Source: Poecilobothrus nobilitatus (Eukaryota; Arthropoda; Insecta; Diptera; Dolichopodidae). Taken from it: 64,000 nt of DNA. The stretch is taken from NCBI GenBank assembly GCA_947095535.1, contig OX352774.1, forward strand, positions 246,289,825-246,353,824. Direction: 5' to 3'. Made by a program: the position numbers and the translations under genes. The notes under the pieces were generated by a model, which made no database searches, was not told the DNA's origin, and was given only the letters and a program-made list of their open reading frames with translations. How positions within the stretch are numbered: the stretch's first letter is position 1; every line of letters begins with the position of its first letter. This document shows, piece after piece, positions 25,365 through 37,800 of the stretch.

Positions 25365-25775
25365 TTAAATATACTTTTTTTACTTTAACTGAAGACACTT
25401 TTAAATTAAGTGAATATTTTTTACTCTAAGCGAAGACATTTTTATTTAAATAAAGAATTTTTACTTCTGTAATTTATGTTATAACTTATAACTATAGGTA
25501 TAATATTTAATATACGTATACATTTAATTTATGTAATAGATATTATATATTTGAATCTGATATTTATATACGTATATATATATGCATACATAATCATTAA
25601 ATGTATTTTTTTACTTTAACTTTTATTAAAAATATCTTCACTTAAAGAAAAAATAACTTTATTTAAAGTAAAAATTTCTTCACTTAAAGTAAAAAGTCTT
25701 AAAGTCTTACTTAAAGCAAAAAATGTCTTCTCTTAAAATAAAAATGTGTTCAGTTCAAGTATAAAATGTATACAT
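25365..25775. mobile_element. Foldback region built of TTTACTTTAAGTGAAGA-type units
   Basis: From 25375 to about 25470, ACTTTAACTGAAGACACTTTT-like units read in one direction. From about 25600 to 25770 the inverse units (CTTCACTTAAAGTAAAAA, TCTTCTCTTAAAATAAAAAT) read in the other. The centre is AT-rich. The arms contain at least three or four units each. It may be a satellite-derived foldback. Related CTTAAAAATACTTTT motifs lie in the protease-homolog intron (50150-50400). Confidence 0.5.
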
Positions 25776-26091
25776 ATAGTTATACTTACTTAGTTAGTGT
25801 TTTGTTTTAAACGGTCTTTGATACTATTATTCACTTAATCTGGAATCATGAATTTTTTAAAAAAATTCTAAAATTAAAGGTTAGTTACATGGTTCATAAA
25901 TGTTTTCCTTGTATTTAGTTTTTATGTAAATGTTTTGTTTAGAAAGGAAAAATTAATATTATGTTTTCTGATGGAATGATTCGAAAAATTTTGTAAATTT
26001 AAAATTCTACAATAATTTTTTTCTTTTCACACTAGTTTTTAACCTTGTCTAATCATTTGTAATAAAAAGTAACAAAGTTAGCTTTTTAAAA

Positions 26092-26134
<43 letters not shown>

Positions 26135-28199
26135 ATATGTAATATACATTGTGATTGCACACGCTAAGAAAACTTTTTATTTTTTTTTATTATTATTATT
26201 ATTATTAAAAGTAAATTCCGGCGGTGTAAAAAAAAGTTTTAATTTACATTTTAAATGAATTTTTAGGTAACACACGTTTAACGCCACGTTGTTGATCATT
26301 AAATCTTGATAATAAAAAATTAACTATATAATTATATTCAGTGGGTCAAAATATTGACCGTTTAAATAAGTATGTTGATTATTTTTGAAATATTTTTTTG
26401 TACTTAACATTAAAATGTTTAAGATAAAAAAAAAATTCTTGTACAATACAGAATGATGTTGAATTTTTTGGAGCCAACTTTTATATACTTTGATTTTTGG
26501 ATACTTTCATTTTAGGTTAATAATTATTTTTTTATGTTTAGAATTTAATTACAAATGCTTTGTTTTATATAATGTGGCAATGGCAATTATATAAACAAAC
26601 GTCTGTATATATAGGTATAGACGTATGAAAAAACTAAGGTTAGTACTTAATTAGTTTTAATTAAAATTTTAAATGCTAGCTTCAATTTAAAAAGAAAAAA
26701 ATTTTTTTTTATAATTACCAATACCACACTTTGAAAGGATAAAGTTCCGAAAAAGTCGTACCTCCAATTTTCCATCAATATTAGAAAAAGTATTATCTAC
26801 CCTAATAACATTGGACATTAAGTACACCTTTGGAAAGGACATTTTGTCACCTGCCTTTTGAGCTCTTAACAGTCGTTTTTAATTCACGAAATATTTGGAA
26901 TAAAATGAACCTTAACTTCAAAAATTTTTCGAATAACATACTAATCTTCATGACAATCTTAATTTGACGGAATAGGAGATAATTTTTCTGCTAAAGAAAA
27001 AAATCTGAAGTAGGTATGTAAAACGTTTTTGGGGCATTATCCTTTTTAAATATATTTCGGTAATTTTTTGTTTTTTCGAAAATTTTAACTTTAATTTAGA
27101 ATAATTAAATGAAAACCGTAATAAATTTTTTGGTTTCGTAACATTAGAAAAGAAAATCTCATTAAAGAAGAAAAAGATAATGTTGAGGATTACTTTTTAT
27201 CCTAGGGAAAAAAAAATTTATTAAAATCTACTGCTTGCGTTAATGTAAATAAAGTAAAATTATTGCAGAAAACATTTCATTTTAATAATTTCTATGACAG
27301 ATGGGTATTTTAATAAAAAAAAAAAATAAAATTAACACAAGCCAAAATAATACTAATGTATTATTTTAATTCCAACATTCAAAATCCTGAACATTAAGAT
27401 CTTACTTAAGTACTTATTTTAAAATTACATACTTATACTTAATTATAAAATGTATTTTATTGTTTATAGAACTGAAATAATTAAGTATGTAATTTCACAA
27501 GAATTCTTTTAAAATTTTTCAAGTTTTCTAAAAATTTATTAAATGATTCTCAATATTCTATACATTATATGAGGGACTCGAAATTTCTGTTATTATTTTA
27601 TTACTTATTTTTATAGCTAAAAGCAGATTAATTAAATATTAATTACTTATTAATTAATTTGTTATTTTTCGCTTTCTCCTGAAGGTTTCAAATTAATTTT
27701 ATTAATGAAATTTATCATAGAAGAAGTGTATCTATAGGCTTCTACATTTCAAGTCAATAATATTGATATATTTATTTTGTAATAGATAGTTACTTAAATT
27801 TATTCTAAGGCTGCTTCATAAATATTGAAGAATCTTCAGGATTGTTTATCATCTAAAAAATTATGACTTTTTTAAAGCTAGTTAGTTTTTAAAGAATTTT
27901 TTTTTTAAGAAATTAAGAATTAGTTATAAATAATAAGGCATCTACATATAAATTACGACATTTTGATTGAAATTTAGAATGAATTTTGTTTTTTAAGAGT
28001 TTCTAGTTCAAATCCAAAGATATTTTATCATTTTCTATTAAACCACTATTTATTATTCTTATACTTACTCATACAAACCGTAGATGGTTTTCGATTAATA
28101 ACTGCGATGCAAAACGCAACTAAATAGACCTGGTATATATTAGATCTTAAATGATCAACTAGATTCTTATTCCTATAAATAGCCACAATATCGGTAATG

Positions 28200-28440
28200 T
28201 AATAGAGGTTTAAACAAGACATCATTCGTTCGGTTAGAAATATGCCAGAAGGTTAAGATTTTCCTAATATGAATTTTTCAGACATTGCAAAATTGAAGAG
28301 GAACAGAAATTAATCTTCCACCTTTTATATGAATGCTTAGGCTCTTGTACCAAAAAAAAAAAAAAATTGCTTGGGATATTTTTCTTAAATAATCTTTCTA
28401 AGAAGAAAGAATCTGTCTAAAATGGACCAACAGTTTAATT
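28200..28440 (+). pseudogene. Decayed LINE ORF2 C-terminal fragment
   Basis: At 28286-28336 the frame reads CKIEEEQKLIFHLLYEC, which fits the cysteine/histidine knuckle after the RNase H region of I/R1-like non-LTR retrotransposons (C--C-EEEET--HLL-EC). About 30 bases later a frame gives LGYF and a KK-rich stretch resembling the usual …LG-YFL--L continuation. Frameshifts and stops abound, so it is a dead fragment. The assignment rests on pattern only. Confidence 0.45.
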
Positions 28441-30366
28441 AGGAGAAAAACTGTTTCAGAATATCACAACTAGCCTATATTGTCCTAATTATGCATTTGC
28501 AGTTCTTTTTTTACTTATATGTACCTATAACTAATACCTATCTACTATTAAAAATTGAATTCATATTGAAGACAGTACAAAAAATAAGTAACTAAATAAA
28601 AATATTAAATATAAACAATTCAATTTTAATTTATTAATATTTATTTATTCTTTAACAATGAAAATTTATGAAAATATTATTAATTATTTATATAAGTAAG
28701 AGTTGTTTTAACAGCTTTTAAGTTGTTTTTTTTTTTTAACTTGTTTCGGTTGCGATAACATAATATGTACAGATGTTTTTTGTTTTTTTTTGAAGATAAA
28801 GAAATCTTAAAATAAATTACATTTAGGTACAACAGAACAAATATATATACTTACTTATGAAATAATTACATATGTGATTGTTGATACAAAAGAAAAATCT
28901 TAATATTGAAAATAAAAGTAGAAAGAAATTATAAGTAAGTATATAAATATATAATAAGTACTTATTACAAGTTTCAACATATTTATGTTAGTATCTAGCG
29001 TTCTAAAATCGTTTACTTAATTAACTATGGTATATATTTATTTACTCTTAAAGATAGTTTAAATGCATAAATTTTGAAATAAATATTACTTTTTACTAAT
29101 AAATATATAGTTAATAATTATTACCGGTTTTTTTTTTTTCATCTCACCTTCAAAAATCGCATATAACTATGTAGTTAAATACTTATATAAAAAGTTTTTT
29201 TTTTTGTATTGTTTCATACAGTAACATACAAAACCAATTAAATTCAAGTTTATACCTTATAAAATTAAATTGTTGTTCTTGTTATTATTTTCTTAACCAA
29301 AAAAAAAAAATATCGGTTAAAAAAAAATGAAAAAACAAAAGAAAAAAAATATTTAATTCCGATTTTGCGGACAGGTAAAAATTTTTAAATTTATTTTGCA
29401 ATAATAATTGTTTTCGCTTTTCGCTTTTCGCTTTTCTGTTTTTTTTTTTTTTCTTTTTCTTTTTATAAATAAGTAAGTATAACTGTTTTTGTGAAGTCTT
29501 TGTTGAACATATGATCGATCAACAGCTTAGATATATATACAATGTACCATATATACCTATATAAAACTTTTTAATACTTATAGTTTTTGATAAATATAAA
29601 TAACAAAAATGAAAAAAAAAACTTAATTATTATAAGGTAAGTAAGTATTTTGAATTAACCTTGAAAATAATCTTATAAAAATGAAAATTTTGCAATAATA
29701 ACTTTGAATTCTTAATTAATTTCCTATATGTATATATATACTAAGGTGTTAATATAAAATTTACCTGTTTTAATTTTATTTTTTATTTAATTTCAATTAA
29801 TAAATTTATATACATAAATGTGTGTATGTATGTTTGTGGGTACATATTTTGATTTTGCAAGAATTAACTTAAAAGGTACCTATATCCAACAATTGAAGAA
29901 AAGGTACTGTAAGTTTTTCTTTTTATAAAATAAAAATTCATCTGACGCGTTTAAAATATGTTAAAATAAGTGTGCAAATAAATTTACGTGCCACCACAAT
30001 TTTTCTTTTTTATTTCGTTTTTTTTTTTCTTGAATATTGTTATACTTATGTATTTTGTATTTGTATCCAATATATTTCGCAATGTCCATAAAAAGAAATC
30101 AATAAACGAAAAAACAAAAAAAAAAAAAAAACACAAAGTAAAGTGGAGTAAGTAAAATTGGATACCTATAAATTTTATACTTTTCTATATTTGTATATGT
30201 ATACATAATATATCTATGCATACTTGTACAATAAAAAGTTTGATAAGGTATCAATTTTCTTTTTTTTTTTTATATATAAAAAAAAAAATATGTATCTACG
30301 CAGATCTGCACGTATTTATAATAAATGTACTTTCAAACCAATTTTTTAAAAAGTAATTTTGGCATT

Positions 30367-30386
30367 GATAGATAGATAGATAGATA
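30367..30386. repeat. GATA tetranucleotide microsatellite
   Basis: There are five GATA units in tandem. A related short array, TTTTCGC repeated, is at about 29411-29436. Confidence 0.85.
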
Positions 30387-31377
30387 CATAAACGTCTAAC
30401 ACTAACTTTTTTGTACCTTTTTATCTATTTATCTCATCTATAGATTATAAAATATAGAATAGTTTATTTTATACGTAGGTTATAAGAATTTGTGCAGATA
30501 TTCTATAATACAATATATGTATAGGTACTTTGCGTTCGCTTCGTATGTACACCATACAATACATATAAATTTTGATTTTTTGCTCTTATAGAAACAGCAA
30601 AAAAAAAAAAAAAACTTTCATTGAGAAAAATATTATTGGATTTTCTGTTTTTTTTTTTTTTTTGTTACCCAGTAATCAAGGAACTACAAAAACAATAAAA
30701 CAACAAAAACAAAAAGTTCTAGGCAAAATTTGATTACTGAAATACATTATTATAGAGACAAAATATTTTTCTGTACACGTAACGTACGTATATAACAATA
30801 TATAATATAAATTATAGGTATACCTATACATAATATGTACTGCGTTTGGGTTTTAAAAAGCCTGAGAAACAGACATTGTAGGACGAAATCATACAAAAAA
30901 AAAAAAAGAAAGAAAACTAAAAACAAAAGATAAGGTGCAGCACCCTCAAAAAAATGTTCAGTCATATCATCCATAAAAGAAAAAGAAAAAAAAACAAAAA
31001 CAATGAAGATACTTGTGTCATGTCATATCTTATTTGTGTCGGAATTTCTAGAATTTATATTATTGGGCTGTGAAATGTTTTTTCATATTACATTATTCTT
31101 TTCTGCCCTGTTGTAATTTAATGTATAACTTGTAAATGTAATATGTAATGTAATAATAATGATAAGATAAGAATATATACAGAGAATCAGTATTTACCAC
31201 GCAGGATAAATGCTCAATGAAATGTCTATTGTATTAGGAGGAGTCAATTTTAGTAATAGTTTTGTTTTTTTTTTTTTTTTTTTTAATTTGTAAATAAATT
31301 TAATAATTGATTAAAAAAATCTTTTAATTTAATTTGAAATTTAAGAAATTTTATATAAATAATTTCATTTTGCTTAC

Positions 31378-31440
31378 CTTCATAACAAGTTCAAAGGGGT
31401 ATTTATAAACCCTTACGGGACTTTGATATTTTTGCACCAT
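31378..31440 (-). CDS. retm: First coding exon of a SEC14L1/retm homolog (PRELI-SEC14-GOLD family)
   Basis: The minus strand encodes MVQKYQSPVRVYKYPFEL followed by VMK: 21 codons from ATG at 31440 to 31378, then a consensus donor GTAAGC (phase 0). This is the nearly invariant N-terminus of animal SEC14L1/SEC14L5 and Drosophila real-time (retm), the start of their PRELI/MSF1 domain, and the exon ends where the family's (A)YE(R)RFP segment should begin. Proteins of this family have a PRELI, a CRAL-TRIO/SEC14 lipid-binding and a GOLD domain. All of those downstream parts are missing from the window, so only 21 residues are supported here. The ATG has A at -3 and G at +4. The upstream sequence is T/A-rich and could include an untranslated exon. 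The family call is secure for such a short exon because the motif is so conserved; the identity among paralogs is less so. Confidence 0.85.
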
Positions 31441-34400
31441 TATCAAAAAATTATTTTGATTTTTTTTTTTTTTTTTTGGTTTTACAGATTTTATGAGTTT
31501 TACAAATACACACTCATTAATAATGCAAGCACAAAAAATAACAAAAAAATATATATATAATATTGTATCAAATAAGTATTTGTTATTAAAATGCAATAAT
31601 TAAATAAATTAAATTAAAATTTAATATAGATTGTTTCTTATCTTAAAATTTTACACAAATTTTTCAATTTTTTAACTTAGAGCTCACTGTAAATATTCAA
31701 ATAAATAATAATGAACCTTGTTTTATTTTTTCTTTCTTCCTAAATTTAGTTCCTGTTCTGTTGTTGTTGTTTTTGTTATTTATTTTCCTTTTAAGTAATA
31801 TTGTTGTTGATTTTATTGTTGTTCATTCTTTATAATTTTCAATGAAAAAAAAAAATTATCACTTTATAACTTATATACTTTTTTTTTACTAATAAAATTT
31901 TAATTTTCACTTTTTCTCCTTTTTTTTCTCTTTTGGAAACTTGAAATTTAATTATAACTTATCACTAATAAACAAAAATAAAATGATTCCTTTACTTTTA
32001 AAAACAAATTTTTTTTTTATTATAGAACAAGTTTCCTAAAAAAAAAATTTTATAAATTTTTTTCTTCTAAAAGAGAAAAATAAAGCCGATTTCCACCAGC
32101 GAAAACTAGAACTTATCTTGTCAGTTTGAATGAAAAAAACTAATTAAGAGAATTGTCACAAAAAAATTAGTTTTGTACTGTTGTTATTTCAGATTTTTAG
32201 CTTATTTTTTTTTAAATTTCTATTTTATTTTCTATATGTCAAATGTCAATTGTTTTGTCATATTAGTTGATGACTCGAATTATTAAAGGCGGATCAATTT
32301 TTTGGTGCTATGCTGACTTAGAACACTTTTGTTTAGATTTTGTGATTTTGTGTAACAAGCCAAGTGACAACTGAAGTCTGAACTGACACTCGACAGGGTT
32401 TGTAACTTTGTTAAATAAAAAATATGTGTAAAAATTAAAAATGTAGTATAAAACCTTTTTATGAATTGATAAATATTTTTATTAATATTTAAAACATTTG
32501 TTTTTTGTTCAAATATAAACAAGGAACAATAATAAAAACTATTAAAGAGAAAATTGAATTTATTTAGTCACTAATGTCAACGCATTTCTTTTACGAGTAG
32601 ATAAAAAAAAATTTGGTCAGATATGGAAATCAGAATGAATAACTTGAATATGTACATAGATTAGATTGATTTGTTGATTAGATTGATTTAAAAGTGAAGA
32701 ACACTTTTCTGTTTAGATAAGAAAATGAAAGTTGTATTTTAAAAAATTTCAACTGGATTAATTATTATTCAGTATTTTAAAATTTCAACTGGATTAATTA
32801 TTATAAAATTTCAAATATTAATTATTCATATATATTAGATTCTCATCCAAAAAATTTTGGTTTTTAATTTATTGATGCAGTGAAATTTTGAAACAACTTT
32901 GTGGTTTTTTGTTAATGTCAATTGTCAACACAATTTTCTTTTGATACAAATTGCTTTTACGGCTTTTACGCCACACAAATTTGGGATTTGTAGTCATGAA
33001 ATAAATTTCAGTTAAAAATTGACTTCTCCCCAATAAACTTTTGCTAGAACGCCATCTAGTAATCTATTTAAACTTTAAAAATCATAAGGTATTTCTCAAA
33101 AGAATGAGTGGTTTTTAGCACAAATCTTTTGATTTCTCTAGTTTGTTTTTAGAACAATTTTTGTACATTATTATATTAAATTGTATAATATATGAATTAA
33201 AAGCACTTATTTTTTTGGAAAATAAACTAATATAGTAATATTACATTTATTAATCACAATCATTTTAAGACAATGGCTGACAATAAAAGTAAAATTTAAA
33301 ATTTTTTTACTTAAGTTGAAAGTTTTATTTGTTTGTAAGTGACATCTTTTGATTGGCACATAAAACTGGATTTAGAATATATATTTTAATGTAAACAGTA
33401 ATACTCAAACTTAAATATAGAAAAGTTTTTATATTTGCCGTTTTTAATAAACATAATTTTTAATATATCATTACTGTTATGAAAAAAAAACAAAAATATT
33501 GAATTTATATTAATTTATATTATTATTATATATTATATTAATATTACCAAATATTACATACATAAATGTAATGCAATCAATACTATTGAACCATCGGCTA
33601 CTAAGGCCATTATAGGTTTTTATACTATTATTAAATTATATACTAATATTATTTATTTTGTTTATATTATATCAGATTATATACTATCTGATACTATATT
33701 ATTTACATTACTAGGCTACCGAAGCTCCTATATACGTTATTCAAGCAACGCTATTACAGTATTCTGTCAAGTCTGTTGCATAATTACAGGCGAATTACTT
33801 TTTTGTTTAAATTTAAAAATTTATGTAAAAAATTATACTTATGTGTATTTGAAATTAAAATTAAAATTTATAAAATAATAAAATACATATAAATATATAC
33901 TGAATATATTTATAATATATTAAATTATAGGGTATTAATGGTATATATAAATAAATAATAATTTTATAAATCTAACAGGAAGATTAATATTATTTTGTAT
34001 TTATACAAATTGGTGCAAGCTGTAGCAAGTCTCAATTAAATCTATTAAATTAAATAAAGAAATAGACCTCCTTTTAACATTTGTTTTAGTTATTAAAACC
34101 CAATAATTTCACTGTGCCATCTTTAAATTTAAATGTTTATTTTAATATTTCATATTTAAAAATTAAATAAAACTTTATCGTGTTATATAGGTTAGGTACC
34201 TACCTATACCTTTGCCTATACCACCTATACATAGTTTTTTTTTTTTCCAATAATCACTGTATCACCTGGTATCACACATTTAAAGATCTAATACGCCATC
34301 ATAATCATAATTAGTGCTACAGACATGTGAATATTTCGAAAAGTCCATTTTAAGATTAACATAAATATGGTTAATATTGTTCAAAAATAATTGTAAAAAT

Positions 34401-34999
34401 ATAAAAATATGTAAACATCTTTTATAACTAAATTGTCAATAAGAGTAAAAAAAATTGTCAAAAAAAAAAAAAATAGTTTACAATTTCGTTAATATAATAA
34501 TACATAATTTGTTTATTACATTTTTTTTTATTGTATTTATTTATTTAAACTATTATTTAAATAACAAAAAAGCAATATTTGTTTATGAAGATATTTTAAA
34601 TTTTAATACAGATAAAGGATTGTCTATAATTATTGTAATTTTTATTTGTTTAAACCTGATTTTAACGTGGTTTAACTATATTATAAATATACGCTTTAAT
34701 TCTTTTTTGCCTATTTTTGCTTTTATAAAAATTTTGAAGTAAATTATAATAAAAATGGACTATATACATATGTATGTATGTTCGTAGGTATACTTATTTT
34801 CAATCAATAAGCAACAATCGAATAAACATTTTCCTATTATCATATTGCATCAAAAATATGCTATCAGATATTGGTTGTTTGTCGTTAGATCATTATTAGA
34901 TTGAAATCGTCTCCATGATGTCTCGTCGTCTTATCTCTATCTAAATCGTCTTTTACTCATAGCTCATACATGCTAATCATATCAAATAATTTATGTCGT
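31441..34999. other. Upstream region of the retm-like gene; gene-free
   Basis: AT-rich DNA with no coding exon recognised. About 32080-32420 is slightly richer in G+C and contains several TGTCAA/TTGACA motifs, so it is a reasonable but unproved location for the promoter and 5' untranslated region of the minus-strand gene. A 33-bp unit (AAAATTTCAACTGGATTAAT…) is tandemly duplicated at about 32743-32815. 33460-33720 is a run of ATATTAT-rich low complexity. Confidence 0.35.
32743..32815. repeat. Two-copy 33-36 bp tandem repeat
   Basis: AAATTTCAACTGGATTAATT followed by ATTAT occurs at about 32746 and again at about 32782, separated by CAGTATTTTA-type spacer. A third partial AAAATTTCAA follows. 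Recent local duplication is likely. Confidence 0.7.
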
Positions 35000-35025
35000 G
35001 CAAATCTTTGTGTAAACCTTTAAAG

Positions 35026-35657
35026 CCTAGTTGACATTATTAGTTGCTACTGATGCTATGCTAGTTCACTAGCAACATGTATGAGCATATAATAAGCATA
35101 ATGTGAACACTGCTGCTAGCGTTTATCTGCATTGTCCTACTTTTCCTATGATTATATAGTCTATACTATTTAATATGATAGAAAATAAAAAAAACCAAAC
35201 AACATCACGCGGTTAAAATTTAAAAATTATTTTGTTTTTTATTTATTCATAAATATGTATTAGATTTAAAATATTTTAAAATATGGCAAGTGCAAAGAGG
35301 AAACCAAGAAATTCTTAAATTTTCACTCTATGGTAGTGTTCTTAAACTGCCAAATGAGTCGCCACTTACTAGAAATCTTAACACAATTTTAAGCTTTAAC
35401 TTAACAGGCAAAGTTTCTCTAAAAATTGTTCTTGTTTTGAAATAAATGCGGTTTTACCAGTGCAAGAGTTTATCAAATTTAGCATGTAACATACGAAGGT
35501 GATTTCGAAAAGTTTTCAAATTTTCTATTTTTCAAAAAAATAGCACTGAACCCACAATTTTTACGGTTTGCAATCAACGTTCACATTCATAATCTTCGCG
35601 GAGTAAATACATGTTACTAGTAAACTAGCAGCTAATAATGAGTATTGTCATCTAGAT
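35026..35657. mobile_element. TIR element with 7-bp TTTAAAG flanking repeats
   Basis: The left end CCTAGTTGACATTATTAGTT continues to CTAGTTCACTAGCAACATGT. The right end in reverse complement reads ATCTAGATGACAATACTCAT and goes on to CTAGTTTACTAGTAACATGT, giving arms of about 55-60 bp with small gaps. TTTAAAG flanks both sides (35019-35025 and 35658-35664) as a candidate target duplication. Because TTTAAA is itself a palindrome, it could instead belong to the termini. The roughly 630-bp body has no ORF. Confidence 0.6.
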
Positions 35658-35730
35658 TTTAAAGTCTAAAAATGTTTGGTTTCTTTAAGATAATAAGATA
35701 ATATTATTATTAAGATAATAATAATAATTG

Positions 35731-35731
<1 letters not shown>

Positions 35732-35767
<36 letters not shown>

Positions 35768-35768
35768 G
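35732..35768. repeat. AAT trinucleotide microsatellite
   Basis: (ATA)n/(AAT)n run of about 37 bp. Similar shorter runs lie at about 35862-35890 and 36002-36016, and the intervening sequence GCTGCTACAGTG / GTTGCTACAGTGACAGTGG recurs. The whole 35700-36020 tract therefore looks like a locally duplicated microsatellite block. Confidence 0.8.
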
Positions 35769-36030
35769 CTGCTACAGTGGAACGATCTTTGGTTTATATC
35801 ATGCAGGAAGGTGTTATATACTACTGCACGTTCTAATTCACTGATGGCCCTGACTCTGTAATAAAATAATAATAATATTAATAAGAATACTAATACCAAT
35901 AACAATTGTTGCTACAGTGACAGTGGTTGGTTTCCTTCAATAATTACCTCATGCAGTCATGCAACTGTTGCAACGGCTATAGTCACTTTACTGTTAGCTA
36001 AATAATAATAATAATAGGCGGATTGATTGT

Positions 36031-36257
36031 TTCCTTACACTCCCATTACCAATTCAATGTTTTCGCATCCATTTCCTAACCTTTCCTATCCCTACTCCTC
36101 ATCCAATATACTGCGTTAGCAGGTAAGGATTTCATCCCGTTATATTGTCTAAACAGGGAGGTGGGCTTAGTCAGTAAGAATCTGAAACTACCAAGGGGAA
36201 CTTCTTAGTGTCTTTGGAAGATTACCAGCTTCCTTAGGAAAAAAAAAAAATAAAATT
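36031..36257 (+). mobile_element. Possible retroposon 3' end with poly(A)
   Basis: A G+C-elevated stretch (CCTAACCTTTCCTATCCCTA … GGTGGGCTTAGTCAGTAAGA … GGAAGATTACCAGCTTCC) ends directly in an A run at 36240. A bounded non-AT block ending in poly(A) is what a LINE 3' untranslated end or SINE would leave. There is no convincing B box, so it is not the SINE family found elsewhere here. Confidence 0.4.
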
Positions 36258-37389
36258 TTTCTTAGTTTTGAAAATTTTAATTAAAAATGACAATTTTTCA
36301 AAGATTAAAATACGTGGGAACAATGACTAAAAATTATATTAAAAGTTAAAGGTTAAGGTTTTTTCTTTTAAATGATAGCGTTAGTCACAAAAAGTACATT
36401 GACTTCTTAAGGTTGAATTGAAAATAAAATAAGATTTTTTTGTGAATCAAAAAAAAAAAAAAAAAATAAAAATTCTACAATTTTTGTGTACTTTAAAAAT
36501 GAAAAAATATTTTGCAAGTCTATGAAATTTAGGTCGTCATGGAATTATGAATAAAAGAAAAAACATAAAATTTTTATAAATTGAAATGATTATTTTTACT
36601 TTTAAAAAACTAATATGAGCGAGTCGAGTCGTTCTTGTATTAGAATTGTTTGTTTGTTTTTTTTCCAAAAAAAGGTAAATGAGAAAATCAAATCTATTTA
36701 AAAAAAAAAAAAAAACATGACTAATATTCTAAATTTAAACTTTTAATTAAAAATAAAAATTTTTCTATTTTACTTGGATATAATTTATTTTTTTATTATT
36801 CGAATGATTTTCGAATATAAAAAAAAAACCATTAGGATAAATAAACCGCGGATAAAAAAAATATTTACTTAGGGAAGATCTCATCTTAGTGATAATTTTT
36901 TTTTTTTTTTAGCGAAATGATAACGTCAAAAAAAATATATGTATGTATAAATGATAAATCTAAAAAAAAAAAAATTTTCTGATAAGACAATTTTATAAAA
37001 AATTTCCAGTGATCATTTCAACAGAATGTATAATTTTAAATTTTACTTTTAATATTAAAAATAAAATGGTAAAAGTAGAAAATAACAGGTTGAGTTATTT
37101 CCTGTCATAAATAAATTCTATCTTATCGTAGTTTCCGAAAAAACAAAAACTCCAAATTGTGAAATATAAGTGGAAGTCACCCTGCCCTTTCGAACTACAA
37201 GTATACATAAAAAATAGTTTGTTCTTGAAAGTGCTTAAGTATGGGGAAAAAATCCTATTATCAATGACAATTATTTTAAGAGATTACTATAATATAGTAA
37301 ATTAAATTTAGTAGATCACATTTTTTTTTATTAAATATTAAATATATTATTAAAAATTCTAACACCTAGGTTAGTTACAGTGTTTCAAA

Positions 37390-37800
37390 ATGCGAATTAA
37401 TTCCTTTCATGAATTGTATAATTTTTACTTGATTGAACATTCTTATAGAGAATTTTCTCAGTGTTCGTATCTTAAGGATCTCCTTCTTCGGATTTCAAAA
37501 TTGTACATTGGCTCAAAGATGTAGTACTGTTTCCGCTTCCTATCCTAGGTAGTCTGCCTATCTAGGTAGTCATAGGTTAGTCTGCGGTATATTTATTATT
37601 CCTGCGGGCGCATTTAGCATCAGATATAGCTGGTGCTAATTCCCGTGATAAGCCTCACACTCGAACTTCACAACTTTCTTTGTCTTTTTATTTTCTGAAC
37701 CACTCCAGAACTCATTTGTATCCAAAGTTAATAGATATTGGAACTTACTATCGCCTTTGCAGATAATCAGATGTTTTTATTTTATTCAAGAGGACGAGGA
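37390..37800 (-). pseudogene. Decayed LINE ORF2 C-terminal fragment (RNase H/knuckle end)
   Basis: The minus strand gives, in order but with stops and frame changes, a GN--LA-a-SDAKCARR-like remnant of an RNase H end, then EAETVLHL with NPKKEILKIRTL (37440-37540), then VKIIQFMKGIN (37396-37428). The order matches the end of I/R1/Jockey-like ORF2 proteins (ET--H-l--C---…-R---LG…FIK-TG). The stretch is markedly more GC-rich than its neighbours. The family assignment is by pattern only. Confidence 0.45.

Larger units (their letters stand above)
1..31377 (-). other. Probable giant first intron of the SEC14L1/retm-like gene
   Basis: A minus-strand first coding exon ends at 31378 with a GTAAGC donor, and no following exon of this conserved family is recognisable at lower coordinates. 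The next expected peptide, the family's AYERRFPTCP-type segment, was looked for and not seen. This stretch is therefore inferred to be intron 1, at least 31 kb long and continuing past the left edge. It is strongly AT-rich, with long A or T runs and TA microsatellites, and is filled with transposon remains listed separately. Subregions with nothing recognisable beyond AT-rich filler include 1-719, 1786-3000, 8200-11150, 12431-14929, 18910-20489, 23704-25075, 25776-28199 and 28441-31377. A missed small exon cannot be excluded. Confidence 0.5.

Noticed and set aside
26725..27060. Less AT-rich stretch resembling a mobile-element fragment
   Set aside because: No termini, second copy in the window, or protein motif could be identified.
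33540..33760. GGCTACTAAGGCCATT and TAGGCTACCGAAGC motifs suggesting a further SINE head
   Set aside because: No B box or SINE body follows; the similarity to the A box is too short.
34455..34742. 95-codon hydrophobic reading frame on the plus strand
   Set aside because: It starts with TTG rather than ATG, has no recognisable motif, and a frame of this length is expected by chance once or so in AT-rich DNA of this size. A membrane-protein exon cannot be strictly excluded.
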